Shown: positions 34,069 to 42,586 of the stretch, piece by piece
How the letters are laid out: each line of letters opens with the position of its first letter
Position numbering within the stretch: position 1 is the stretch's first letter
Origin: Kiritimatiellia bacterium
GTDB lineage: Bacteria > Verrucomicrobiota > Kiritimatiellia > RFP12 > UBA1067
DNA length: 64,000 nt
Reading direction: 5' to 3'
NCBI GenBank assembly: GCA_017403825.1
Contig: JAFRDO010000066.1
Coordinates: 100,789-164,788 of the forward strand
Translations under genes and position numbers: made by a program
Notes under the pieces: model-generated
What the model was told of the DNA's origin: nothing
The model's database searches: none
The model's input: the letters and a program-made list of their open reading frames with translations, nothing else

Positions 34069-35178
34069 ATGATGAAGAAGAGACTGAAGTATGCGATGGT
34101 AGGCGGTGCGATGGGGTCTTTCATAGGGCCGATCCACCGCATGGCGGTAAGAATGGACGACCTGGCCGACCTGGTTGCCGGGTGCTTTTCGCGCAATGGG
34201 CGCACCAACGCCGCGTCGGCGGCAAAGTTCCGCATCGACCCCGCCCGCGCATACGCCGATTGGAAGGCGCTGATCGCGGCGGAGCGCGGGCGCATCGATT
34301 TTCTGGTGGTTGCGACGACGAACGAGACGCACTATGCGATAGCGAAGGCCGCGCTCAAGGCGGGCATCAACGTCTTCTGCGAGAAGCCGCTCTCGCTGAC
34401 GCTCCGGGAGGCGAACGAGCTCGGGCGCCTTGCGGAAAGGTGCGGCTGCGTGCTTGGCATTCCCTTCACCTACACCGGTTACCCGATGGTCAAGCTCGCG
34501 CGCGACCTCGTGCGGCGCGGCGAACTCGGCCACATCGACAAGGTCGTGATGGAATACGTGCAGGGGAGTTTCCGCAAGCCCGACCGCCGCACGTCGTGGA
34601 AGACTGACCCGAAGATAGCAGGCCCGAGCTGCGTCGTCTCCGACATCGGCGTGCACGCCTTCACGATGATCGAATACGTGACCGGGCTGGAGGTCCGGTC
34701 GCTGCTGGCCGACCTTTCGTCGTTCTCCAACTCCACCGGGCTGGACGACGACGCGTCCATTCTTATGCGGCTCTCTGACGGGGCGAAGGCGTCGCTCGTG
34801 ACGTCGAAGATCGCTACCGGCGAGGAGAACGGGGTGCGCCTCAAGGTTTACGGCGACAAGGCGTCGCTCAGCTGGGACCAGGAGGCCCCGAACTACCTGA
34901 GCGTGAAGTATCCGATGCGTCCGGAGATGGTCTACAAGCGCAAGGCGCCATACGTCGGCGACGTCTCCGCCAGGTCGGTCGCCGCGTCGCGCTTCCCGGC
35001 CGGGCATCACGAGGGGTTCGTGGAGGCGCTCGCCAACATCTACGACGAGTTCGTGGCGGCGGTGATTTCGGGCAGGTCGCGCGACTTCCCGGGCGCACGC
35101 GAGGGCGTCCGCTCCATGCGGTTCGTCGAGGCTGCGCTGAAGTCGTCGAAGGCCGGCTGCAGGTGGGTGCGCGTCTGA
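34069..35178 (+). CDS. Cytoplasmic Gfo/Idh/MocA-family oxidoreductase
   Basis: About 369 residues without a signal peptide. The N-terminal Rossmann domain is YAMVGGAMGSFIGPIHRMA, with FLVVATTNETHYAIAKAAL and the catalytic-lysine motif CEKPLSLTLREA. The C-terminal domain has VVSDIGVHAFTMIEYVTG. It resembles myo-inositol or sugar dehydrogenases; the substrate is unknown. Tandem ATG codons at 34069 and 34072 follow GGGAG. The gene sits between gmk and tadA, outside any obvious sugar operon. Confidence 0.88.
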   Translation: MMKKRLKYAMVGGAMGSFIGPIHRMAVRMDDLADLVAGCFSRNGRTNAASAAKFRIDPARAYADWKALIAAERGRIDFLVVATTNETHYAIAKAALKAGINVFCEKPLSLTLREANELGRLAERCGCVLGIPFTYTGYPMVKLARDLVRRGELGHIDKVVMEYVQGSFRKPDRRTSWKTDPKIAGPSCVVSDIGVHAFTMIEYVTGLEVRSLLADLSSFSNSTGLDDDASILMRLSDGAKASLVTSKIATGEENGVRLKVYGDKASLSWDQEAPNYLSVKYPMRPEMVYKRKAPYVGDVSARSVAASRFPAGHHEGFVEALANIYDEFVAAVISGRSRDFPGAREGVRSMRFVEAALKSSKAGCRWVRV

Positions 35179-35183
35179 GGCCG

Positions 35184-35681
35184 ATGACGTTTGACGAGCA
35201 TTTCATGTGCATGGCGTTGCGCGAGGCTGAGAAGGCCGCGGCGGACGGCGAGGTGCCGGCCGGCTGCGTGATCGTCGAAGAGCCGGAGTCCGATGACACG
35301 CCCCCGTCGGGGGTGCGCATACTCGGGCGGGCGCACAACCAGTCCGAGGGGCTGGCGGACGCCACCGCTCACGCGGAGATGCTGGCGCTCACGTCGGCGT
35401 TCCAGGCGCGGGGAGGCTGGCGGCTCAACGGCACGCGGCTTTACGTAACCAAGGAGCCGTGCCCGATGTGCGCAGGGGCGATAGTGCTTGCCCGCGTGAC
35501 CACGGTAGTGTGGGGTGTTTCGGACCCGAAGCGTGGCGGCGGCACGGTGTTCGGCATATTTGGCCATAGCGGCATAAACCATCACCCACGCATCGTAACT
35601 GGCGTCCTTGAGGAAGAATCGAAGGGGATTTTGCAGGAATTCTTCCGTCGGCGAAGGGAAGAGGGTGACAGGGGTGCCTGA
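35184..35681 (+). CDS. tadA: tRNA-specific adenosine deaminase
   Basis: A 165-residue zinc deaminase that makes inosine at the wobble position of tRNA-Arg. It has the metal and proton-shuttle motif ATAHAEMLAL, the second zinc motif EPCPMCAGAIVLARV, and the C-terminal FGIFGHSGINHHPRIVTGVLEEE. A short insertion (EEPESDDTPPSG) lengthens the first loop. ATG 35184 is preferred over the upstream GTG 35163 because TGAGG precedes it by five bases; the GTG would overlap the preceding gene by 16 bases. Confidence 0.93.
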   Translation: MTFDEHFMCMALREAEKAAADGEVPAGCVIVEEPESDDTPPSGVRILGRAHNQSEGLADATAHAEMLALTSAFQARGGWRLNGTRLYVTKEPCPMCAGAIVLARVTTVVWGVSDPKRGGGTVFGIFGHSGINHHPRIVTGVLEEESKGILQEFFRRRREEGDRGA

Positions 35682-35700
35682 TTTTATTTTCCGTTCGGCA

Positions 35701-35729
35701 TTGACTGCGTTGAAAATTTACGCTAAAAT
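35701..35729 (+). promoter_or_regulatory. sigma70-type promoter of the mre operon
   Basis: TTGACT (35701-35706) and TAAAAT (35724-35729) with the ideal 17-base spacer, 36 bases before mreB. This is the best classical -35/-10 pair seen in the window and is the only clear promoter before the eight-gene mreB-lpxK run. Confidence 0.7.
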
Positions 35730-35765
35730 ATATCCGAAACGTGTAGAAGTGAAAGAGAACGCCAA

Positions 35766-36803
35766 ATGTTCGGAAAACTGAAGTCGCTTTTCTCGACAGA
35801 CATCGGGATTGACCTGGGCACTGCGAATTCGCTGGTCTATGCCAAGGACCGCGGCATCGTGTTGCGCGAGCCGTCGGTCGTGGCGATACAGGCCGGCTCT
35901 AAGCGCGTCCTTGCCGTCGGCAAGGAGGCCAAGCGCATGCTTGGCCGTACGCCCAGCAACATCATAGCGATTCGTCCGATGAAGTCTGGCGTCATTGCCG
36001 ACTTCGACATCACCGAGGCGATGATCAAGTATTTCCTCGAGAAGGTGTGTCCTCCCCGCTTCTACTCGAAGTACACGAAGCCGCGCATGGTGATTGCCGT
36101 TCCGGCGGGAATCACCGAGGTCGAGAAACGCGCCGTCGAAGAGGCGGCCCGCAATGCTGGCGCTGGCGACGTGTTCCTCATTGAAGAGCCCATGGCGGCG
36201 GCGATCGGCGCGGGGCTGCCGGTGTCCGAGCCGGCGGGGTCGATGATTGTTGACATTGGTGGCGGCACGTGCGAGGTGGCGATCATCTCGCTGGCTGGAA
36301 TCGTCCACAGCTACTCGGCCCGGCAGGCCGGCGGAGACGCGATGGACGAGTGCATAGTGAAGTACATGCAGCGCGTATACAACCTTCTCATCGGAGAGAG
36401 GACGGCGGAGCAGATCAAGATCGAGATCGGGAGTGCCTATCCGACGGGCGAGGAGAGTACGCTGGAGATCAAGGGCAGGGACATAGTGGCGGGGTTGCCG
36501 AAGACTTTGACGATAACCTCAGAGGAGATAAGGGACGCTCTCAAGGATCCGGTTTCGCTGATCGTGGATGCGGTGCGCACCACGCTCAACCGATGCGAGC
36601 CGGAGCTTGCGGCCGACCTGGTTGACCGTGGACTTGTGCTTTCGGGAGGCAGCTCCCAGCTCAAGGGCCTCGACAAGCTTCTCGCGGCTCAGACGGGGCT
36701 TCCCGTCTGCGTGGCTGACGATCCGCTCTCAGCGGTCGCCGAAGGCACGGGTGTCGTCATGAACGAACTCGACTTCCTCGCCAAGAACAGGCGAGCTTCG
36801 TGA
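35766..36803 (+). CDS. mreB: Rod shape-determining protein MreB
   Basis: A 345-residue bacterial actin. The nucleotide site reads DIGIDLGTANSLVYAKDRG near the start, with RPMKSGVIADFD, AVPAGITEVEKRAVEEAA, the second phosphate loop IVDIGGGTCEVAIIS and VLSGGSSQLKGLD near the end. MreB filaments guide lateral wall synthesis by RodA/PBP2. It starts an overlapping run with mreC, mreD, mrdA and rodA; its stop overlaps the mreC GTG as GTGA. Confidence 0.97.
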   Translation: MFGKLKSLFSTDIGIDLGTANSLVYAKDRGIVLREPSVVAIQAGSKRVLAVGKEAKRMLGRTPSNIIAIRPMKSGVIADFDITEAMIKYFLEKVCPPRFYSKYTKPRMVIAVPAGITEVEKRAVEEAARNAGAGDVFLIEEPMAAAIGAGLPVSEPAGSMIVDIGGGTCEVAIISLAGIVHSYSARQAGGDAMDECIVKYMQRVYNLLIGERTAEQIKIEIGSAYPTGEESTLEIKGRDIVAGLPKTLTITSEEIRDALKDPVSLIVDAVRTTLNRCEPELAADLVDRGLVLSGGSSQLKGLDKLLAAQTGLPVCVADDPLSAVAEGTGVVMNELDFLAKNRRAS

Positions 36804-37591
36804 AGGCGAGAACAACCGGGACATTTGCGATATTGGCGGTAGCGGTGGCCGGGGCGGCAGTCCTGGTCTTCTCGCGTTCCGCATGCAGCGAGGCGGTCTA
36901 TCCTGTCGAGCGGGCGGCGTGTCTCTTTTCGCAGCGTGTCGTGTCGCGCATCGGCGGAATGTTCCGCGGCGCGGCGGCCAGCGCGGAGAACGTGCGCTTG
37001 CGGCGCGAGGTGGCGTCGCTCTCCGTGCTGCGCGGCGACATCGAGCGTCTGGAGGCCGAGAACGACCGGTTCCGGCGCGTGCTGAACTATGCGAGCAGGA
37101 ACCCAGGCGAATGGCTGGCCGCCGGCGTGCTGTCGTCCGGCGGGGCGGCGGCAGGAGCGCCGAACGTGCTTCGCGTGGACAAGGGATCGCTTGCTGGCGT
37201 GCGCGAGGGCGCGGTCGTGGTTGCGCCAGAAGGCCTGGTTGGGCGGGTGACTGCGGTTTCTCCGCATGTAGCCGAGGTTACGCGCATCACAGATCGTTCC
37301 ATAAAGGTGGCGTGCGCGGTGGAGACCGGTGAGCCGGGAAGCATTGCCGGAATCCTGTCCGGAGGCGGCGACGACCTGCTGGTCCTCCGGCACATGACGG
37401 GTGCGACTGAGGTTCCGCCGCGTGCACGGGTCGTGACGTCAGGAATTGGCGGCGTGTTCCCGAAGGGCATAGAGGTGGGTACGCTGCTGGGGGTGCGGAC
37501 CGATGCGGACGGGCTTTCGCGCGAGGGCGACGTGCTGCCGAGCGTCGATTTCCCGGCATTGGAGGACGTGTTCATTCGCCGTGACAAATGA
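36800..37591 (+). CDS. mreC: Rod shape-determining protein MreC
   Basis: A 263-residue protein with one N-terminal membrane segment (residues about 8-25), then a coiled coil (LRREVASLSVLRGDIERLEAEND), then two beta barrels with RVDKGSLAGVREGAVVVAPEGLVGRVT and VVTSGIGGVFPKGIEVG. MreC links MreB to PBP2 and RodA in the periplasm. It starts at GTG 36800, inside the mreB stop, and overlaps mreD by 11 bases. Confidence 0.93.
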   Translation: MKARTTGTFAILAVAVAGAAVLVFSRSACSEAVYPVERAACLFSQRVVSRIGGMFRGAAASAENVRLRREVASLSVLRGDIERLEAENDRFRRVLNYASRNPGEWLAAGVLSSGGAAAGAPNVLRVDKGSLAGVREGAVVVAPEGLVGRVTAVSPHVAEVTRITDRSIKVACAVETGEPGSIAGILSGGGDDLLVLRHMTGATEVPPRARVVTSGIGGVFPKGIEVGTLLGVRTDADGLSREGDVLPSVDFPALEDVFIRRDK

Positions 37592-38039
37592 CGTCGTAGT
37601 GCTGGTGTTTTCGCTCCTCGTCCTCGTGTTCGGCGCAGGGGCGGAGGTCGTTTTGCCAAAGCTGCTGGGCGTGGGGTTCCCCGTGCTGCTGACGGCAGTG
37701 CAGTTCATGGCGGTGAGGCGTCCGGCAGTTGCCGCGGTGCTGTTTGCGATTGCCGCCGGCGCGCTGGAGGACGCCCTGTCTTCTTTGCCGCCGGTGACGA
37801 GCGTCAGCTATTTTCTCGGGCTTGCTGCGCTGATCCGGTGGTCTGGCATGCCACGCGCGGCCACGCTGTTCACGTATCCGGTGTATCAGGTCTGGATATT
37901 TATATGGACCAGCGGGCTTGGCGGCGGCTTCTTCGTTCGCGTGCTGGCGGCGCTCCCGACCGGACTTGTCACGGCTCTTGCCGTCGGGGCGATCCTGGAT
38001 TGCATGGAAAGAAAGGCGGCGATCGATGAACAGGGATGA
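37581..38039 (+). CDS. mreD: Rod shape-determining protein MreD
   Basis: A 152-residue membrane protein with four to five hydrophobic segments (LVFSLLVLVFGAGAEVVLP, LLTAVQFMAV, SYFLGLAALI, VLAALPTGLVTALAVG). Sequence similarity in this family is low, so position between mreC and mrdA is strong support. The start is GTG 37581 inside mreC (11-base overlap); the stop lies inside mrdA (14-base overlap), so the three are translationally coupled. Confidence 0.85.
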   Translation: MTNDVVVLVFSLLVLVFGAGAEVVLPKLLGVGFPVLLTAVQFMAVRRPAVAAVLFAIAAGALEDALSSLPPVTSVSYFLGLAALIRWSGMPRAATLFTYPVYQVWIFIWTSGLGGGFFVRVLAALPTGLVTALAVGAILDCMERKAAIDEQG

Positions 38040-39804
38040 GCAACCTGTCGTGAGCGGCCTTTCCTGCCTGGTCCTGGCTGCTGTGTTCGCCGCCGGGCTT
38101 CTTCATCTCGGGGTGCGGCTGAAGGAGGTTCAGGTGGACGATTCCGCCGACTACAGCTACGCCAACGCCCGCCAGTCTGTGCGCAGGGTGCAGACGGCAG
38201 GGGTCCGCGGACGCATACTCGACCGCAAGGGCCGGGTTCTCGCCGCCAATCGCCGCTCGGTGTCGATCACGTGCCAGCCGACGGCGTTCCAGAAGCGGAC
38301 GTGGGAGGCGACGGCGGAGGCCATCGAGCAGGCGGTGTCGAACGTCGCGGCCGCGATAGGGCGTCCGTCGCCGCTCTCCGCGAAGGCGGTCCGCCGTCAC
38401 ATTCGCCAGTCGCTGGCGATGCCGCTGTTCGTCTGGCGCGACATAGGCGAACGGGAGCTTGCGGTCTTTTCCGAGCGGGAGCGCGAGTTCCCCGGGTTCG
38501 CTGTCGAAGAGTCGGTCGAGCGCCACTATCCGGAAGGGGCGCTTGCGGCCCACGTCATCGGCTACGTCGGGCGCGACCGCGGCGAGGCGGAAGCCGGCGA
38601 CGAGAAGTTCAATTTCGTCACGCCCGAGCTGCGCGGACGCTCCGGGCTGGAGGCTTACTACGACAGCTTCATGCGGGGCGTGTCAGGCGAGCGCAAGCTG
38701 CTGGTGGACGCCCGTGGCTTCGCCATTCGCAGATGGACGGTTGTGGAGTCGCAGCGCGGGCCGGACCTGCAGCTTACTCTCGACGTTGCCATTCAGGAGG
38801 AGGTGGAGAGGCAGCTGCGCGGCGAGATCGGGGCGTGCGCGGTAATCGATCCCATCAGCGGCGGCGTGCTGGCGTTGGCAAGTTCGCCGGGCTACGACCC
38901 GAACACGTTCGTGCCGAGTCTTAGCCCGGAAATCTACGCGCGCTACGCAACCGACCCCGCGAAGCCTCTCCTGAACCGGGCGACCGGAGGCCTCTATGCG
39001 CCTGGCTCCACGTTCAAGCCGGTCACGGCGATCGCCGGGCTGGAAGCCGGCTGGCCCGAGCACGAGTCGTACGACTGCACAGGGACCTTCGCGCTCGGGT
39101 CGATGCGGCTTCGCTGCTCCAGCCGCTGGGGGCACGGCGAGCTTGACGTGCGCCATGCGCTGATGAAAAGCTGCAACCCGTTCTTCTGCAACCTTGCCGT
39201 AATTGCAGGGACGAACGCGGTCGTCGTCGCGGCGCGTGCGTTCGGGCTCGGGGCGAAGACGGGCATCGACCTTGGCGTCGATGCGGCGGGCGTCGTGCCT
39301 GACGGCGAGTGGAAGATGCGCACTTACCGCGAGCCGTGGTATCCTGGCGACCTTGCGCAGATGGCGATCGGGCAGGGCATGCTGCTGGCGACGCCGCTTC
39401 AGATGGCGCGTGTCGCCGGGGCGGTGGGCACCGGCTGGCTAGTCACGCCACGCCTCAAGCTCGATGCGCCGGTGGAGCGCGTGCCGCTGCCGTTCGCAGC
39501 TGCGCACGTCGCTGTGGTGCGCGACGGCATGAGAATGGTTGTGGCGGGCGACGGCGAGTCGCACGGCACTGGCTGGCGCGGCGGCGAGGGAGTGCCGGTG
39601 CCGGTCTCCGGCAAGACCGGCACGGCCGAGATCGGCATGGGCGAACGGCGGCGCAAGAACACATGGTTCGTGGCGTATGCACCGTCCGAGAGGCCGAGGA
39701 TTGCCGTCGCGATGGTGATAGAGAACGGCGAGTCAGGCGGCGGAACGACGGCGCCGAAGGTGTGCGCCGTGCTGAAGGCTGCGTTCAGGGAGGGCGGGTC
39801 GTGA
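38026..39804 (+). CDS. mrdA: Peptidoglycan D,D-transpeptidase (PBP2)
   Basis: A 592-residue penicillin-binding protein with an N-terminal membrane anchor (SCLVLAAVFAAGLLHLG), a dimerisation domain with GVRGRILDRKGRVLAANRRS and YPEGALAAHVIGYVG, and a transpeptidase domain with the active-site serine in APGSTFKPVT, SxN as KSCNPF and KTG in SGKTGTAE. With RodA it builds the cell wall cylinder. ATG 38026 follows GAAAGG and overlaps mreD by 14 bases. The stop overlaps the rodA start (TGATG). Confidence 0.95.
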   Translation: MNRDEQPVVSGLSCLVLAAVFAAGLLHLGVRLKEVQVDDSADYSYANARQSVRRVQTAGVRGRILDRKGRVLAANRRSVSITCQPTAFQKRTWEATAEAIEQAVSNVAAAIGRPSPLSAKAVRRHIRQSLAMPLFVWRDIGERELAVFSEREREFPGFAVEESVERHYPEGALAAHVIGYVGRDRGEAEAGDEKFNFVTPELRGRSGLEAYYDSFMRGVSGERKLLVDARGFAIRRWTVVESQRGPDLQLTLDVAIQEEVERQLRGEIGACAVIDPISGGVLALASSPGYDPNTFVPSLSPEIYARYATDPAKPLLNRATGGLYAPGSTFKPVTAIAGLEAGWPEHESYDCTGTFALGSMRLRCSSRWGHGELDVRHALMKSCNPFFCNLAVIAGTNAVVVAARAFGLGAKTGIDLGVDAAGVVPDGEWKMRTYREPWYPGDLAQMAIGQGMLLATPLQMARVAGAVGTGWLVTPRLKLDAPVERVPLPFAAAHVAVVRDGMRMVVAGDGESHGTGWRGGEGVPVPVSGKTGTAEIGMGERRRKNTWFVAYAPSERPRIAVAMVIENGESGGGTTAPKVCAVLKAAFREGGS

Positions 39805-40973
39805 TGCTGGCGAAGCTGAAGAGGTTCGACTGGCTGATGTTCGCCGCGATGCTCGCCCTGATTGCGGTCGGCACGGTGTCTATATGGTCTGCGGGGAACG
39901 CCAGGTCGGAGGCGCTGTTCCACGGAATGTGGCGGAGCAACCTCGTGACGGCGGCGGTCGGGCTTGTGCTCTACCTCGTGCTGGCGTTCGCAGACTACCG
40001 GCGGTATCTCGGTGCGTTGGCAATTCCGGCATATGCTGTTGCGGTGGCGTTCCTCGTCGCCGTGCTGGCCGTCGGCTCGACAGTCTACGGCGGACGGCGC
40101 TGGCTCTGGTTCTTCCAGCCGAGCGAGATATCTAAGCTCTGCGTCATCGCGCTCTTGGCGAGCCTGTTCGGGTCCGGCGGCGAGCGCATGGCGGCGCTGC
40201 GTCCGACGTTCCGCGGGTTCGCGCTGGCGGCGGTCCTTGTCGGCGTGCCGGCGATGCTGATACTCGCCGAGCCGGACCTCGGAACGACGCTGACGCTCGT
40301 GCCGGCGGCGTTGGCGATGCTGCTCGTGGCGGGAGTGTGGCGCCGGGGGCTTGTGACGCTCGTCGCGCTCGGCGGCATCGCCGCACTGGCGATGCTTGGC
40401 GCGGTGTATGAGGCCGAGAAGCCGGGAGCTTCGCCGGAGCGCAGCGAGCTGATAAGGCGCATGCTGCCGCTCAGGCCGCATCAGCTGCGCCGCGTAAAGG
40501 TCTTCCTCTTTCCGGAGGCGGACCTCACGGACGCCGGCTACAACCTGAGGCAGGCCAAGATCTCCATCGGGTCCGGGGGGTTCTCCGGCAAGGGGATCGG
40601 GCGAGGCGAGACCAACCATCTCAAGTACCTGCCGCAGGCAATCTCGATGAACGACTTCATCTTCTGCGTCTATGCGGAGGAGACGGGATTCGTCGGATCT
40701 TCTGCGCTGCTCGCGCTGTTCGGGCTGCTTCTGCTGTCCGGCTGCCGTGTGGCGTTCGTATCGTCGGACGGCCGGGGCCGCCTGTTCGCCGTCGGTTTCA
40801 CGACGCTCGTATTCGCGCACGTCTACGTGAACATCGCGATGTCGATCGGGCTCGTGCCGATAACCGGGCTGCCGCTGCCGTTCATATCGTCCGGGCGCAC
40901 GTTTCTCGTAACGGTCATGTGCGGACTCGGAATCATTCAGAGCGTGTCAATTCACAGGGAGAAGACAATATGA
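39804..40973 (+). CDS. rodA: Rod shape-determining glycosyltransferase RodA (SEDS family)
   Basis: A 389-residue protein of about ten membrane segments. SEDS features include FFQPSEISKLCVIALLA, AEPDLGTTLTLVPAALAML, SIGSGGFSGKGIGRGETNHLKYLP with the family's functional region, DFIFCVYAEETGFVGS and GLPLPFISSGRTFLV. RodA polymerises lipid II together with PBP2. ATG 39804 shares its A with the mrdA stop; GTG 39801 is the alternative. The C-terminal stop overlaps the rng start as ATGA. Confidence 0.94.
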   Translation: MLAKLKRFDWLMFAAMLALIAVGTVSIWSAGNARSEALFHGMWRSNLVTAAVGLVLYLVLAFADYRRYLGALAIPAYAVAVAFLVAVLAVGSTVYGGRRWLWFFQPSEISKLCVIALLASLFGSGGERMAALRPTFRGFALAAVLVGVPAMLILAEPDLGTTLTLVPAALAMLLVAGVWRRGLVTLVALGGIAALAMLGAVYEAEKPGASPERSELIRRMLPLRPHQLRRVKVFLFPEADLTDAGYNLRQAKISIGSGGFSGKGIGRGETNHLKYLPQAISMNDFIFCVYAEETGFVGSSALLALFGLLLLSGCRVAFVSSDGRGRLFAVGFTTLVFAHVYVNIAMSIGLVPITGLPLPFISSGRTFLVTVMCGLGIIQSVSIHREKTI

Positions 40974-42586
40974 TAAATCTGTTCGGATGGCTGAAGCGCG
41001 CAAAGACGAAGCGCGACATCATCATCAACGTGGAGCGCCTCGAGACGCGCGTCGCCGTAATGGAGAACGGCCGCCTCGAGGAGTTCATGGTGGAGCACCC
41101 CGAGGAGGAGCGCCTCGTCGGAAGCGTGTTCAAGGGACGGGTGCAGAACCTGGAGAACGACCTTCAGGCGGCGTTCGTCGACATCGGGCTGAAGAAGAAC
41201 GCGTTCCTGCACTACTGGGACATGACGCCCGACGCGGACGCGCTCATCGACGAGGAGGACGGCGACGACGGCGCCGGCGGCCGCGGCCGCCAGAAGGGGC
41301 GCAAGCCCAGCCGCCTTTCCGACGAGGAGATCGCTAAGCGCTTCCCTCCGGGATCGGAAATCATCGTGCAGGTAACCAAGGGGCCGATCTCCACGAAGGG
41401 ACCGCGCGTCACGGCCAACCTCTCGATACCCGGCCGCTACCTCGTGATGATGCCGGGAGCGAAGGACTCGCACGGCGCGACGCTGCGCGGCGTCTCGAAG
41501 AAGATCGGCGACGCGGCGGAGCGCAAGCGCCTTAAGAGGATTCTCGACAAGCTGCCGCTGCCCGAGGGCGTTGGGCTGGTCGTCCGCACCGCAGGCGCGG
41601 GAGCGACGTCCCGAGCGTTCGCGCGCGACCTCAGGAACCTACTGTCGGTCTGGGGCGAGATGCAGGCCAACGTGAAGACGCTCCGCACGCCTAGCTGCGT
41701 GTTCCAGGAGCCCGGGCTCTGCGAGCGCGTGATACGCGACTGGCTCACTGAGGACGTGGACACGATCGTCATCGACGACGCTGAGAGCTTCGAGTCGATG
41801 CGCGGGGTGGCCGCGCGCATCTCGCGCCGGGCGCGCTCCAAGATCCGCCGGTTCGACGGCGACACCGGCATCTTCGAGCACTTTGGCGTCGAGCGCCAGC
41901 TGCACGACGCGTTCGCCAGGCAGGTGCCGCTCAAGTCCGGCGGCTACCTCGTCATCGACGAGACGGAGGCGCTCATCGCCGTCGACGTGAACACCGGCCA
42001 CTACAAGGGCAAGGGCAGCCAGGAGGAGGCGATTCGCGAGGTGAACCTCGAGGCCGTCGACGAGGTTGCCCGCCAGCTGCGCCTCAGGAACATCGGCGGA
42101 CTCGTCATTCTCGACCTGATAGACATGAAGAGCCGCAAGCACCAGCGCGAGGTGTGCCGCGCGCTCAAGGAGGCGCTGAAGCGCGACCGCGCGCGGACGA
42201 ACGTGCTGGACATCTCCGAGCTCGGGCTTCTTGAGATGTCGCGCCAGCGGCAGGACCAGTCGATCCTCTCGCAGCTCACCTCGACCTGCCCCTACTGCCG
42301 CGGCAGCGGGCTAGTCAAGTCGCCGATGGCGATCTCGATCGAGATACAGCGCCGCCTTGTCGCGCTGCTCCGCAAGGCGGCGGCGGACAAGCGGCCATTC
42401 GAGCCGAAGATCGTGATCGCACCGCAGGTGATGCAGCGCCTGCGGACCGAGGACAGCGCGATCCTGGCCAAGCTGCAGAAGGAATACGAGACTCGGCTTA
42501 CCTTCGTCTCCGAGCTACACCGCCACCCGGAGGCGTTCTCCATACTGGACGCGGCCACCTCGCAAGTGCTATACTCACAGTCATGA
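40970..42586 (+). CDS. rng: Ribonuclease E/G family endonuclease
   Basis: A 538-residue RNase of the RNase G type. An N-terminal S1-like domain is interrupted by a charged insertion (DEEDGDDGAGGRGRQKGRK, about residues 95-115). The catalytic DNase I-like region has IAVDVNTGHYKGKG and LVILDLIDMKSRKHQ with the metal-binding Asp residues, and the zinc-link motif is TCPYCRGSG near 440. It lacks the long scaffold tail of RNase E. It cuts 5'-monophosphorylated RNA in rRNA maturation and mRNA turnover. It sits between rodA and lptD with ATGA overlaps at both ends. Confidence 0.93.
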   Translation: MINLFGWLKRAKTKRDIIINVERLETRVAVMENGRLEEFMVEHPEEERLVGSVFKGRVQNLENDLQAAFVDIGLKKNAFLHYWDMTPDADALIDEEDGDDGAGGRGRQKGRKPSRLSDEEIAKRFPPGSEIIVQVTKGPISTKGPRVTANLSIPGRYLVMMPGAKDSHGATLRGVSKKIGDAAERKRLKRILDKLPLPEGVGLVVRTAGAGATSRAFARDLRNLLSVWGEMQANVKTLRTPSCVFQEPGLCERVIRDWLTEDVDTIVIDDAESFESMRGVAARISRRARSKIRRFDGDTGIFEHFGVERQLHDAFARQVPLKSGGYLVIDETEALIAVDVNTGHYKGKGSQEEAIREVNLEAVDEVARQLRLRNIGGLVILDLIDMKSRKHQREVCRALKEALKRDRARTNVLDISELGLLEMSRQRQDQSILSQLTSTCPYCRGSGLVKSPMAISIEIQRRLVALLRKAAADKRPFEPKIVIAPQVMQRLRTEDSAILAKLQKEYETRLTFVSELHRHPEAFSILDAATSQVLYSQS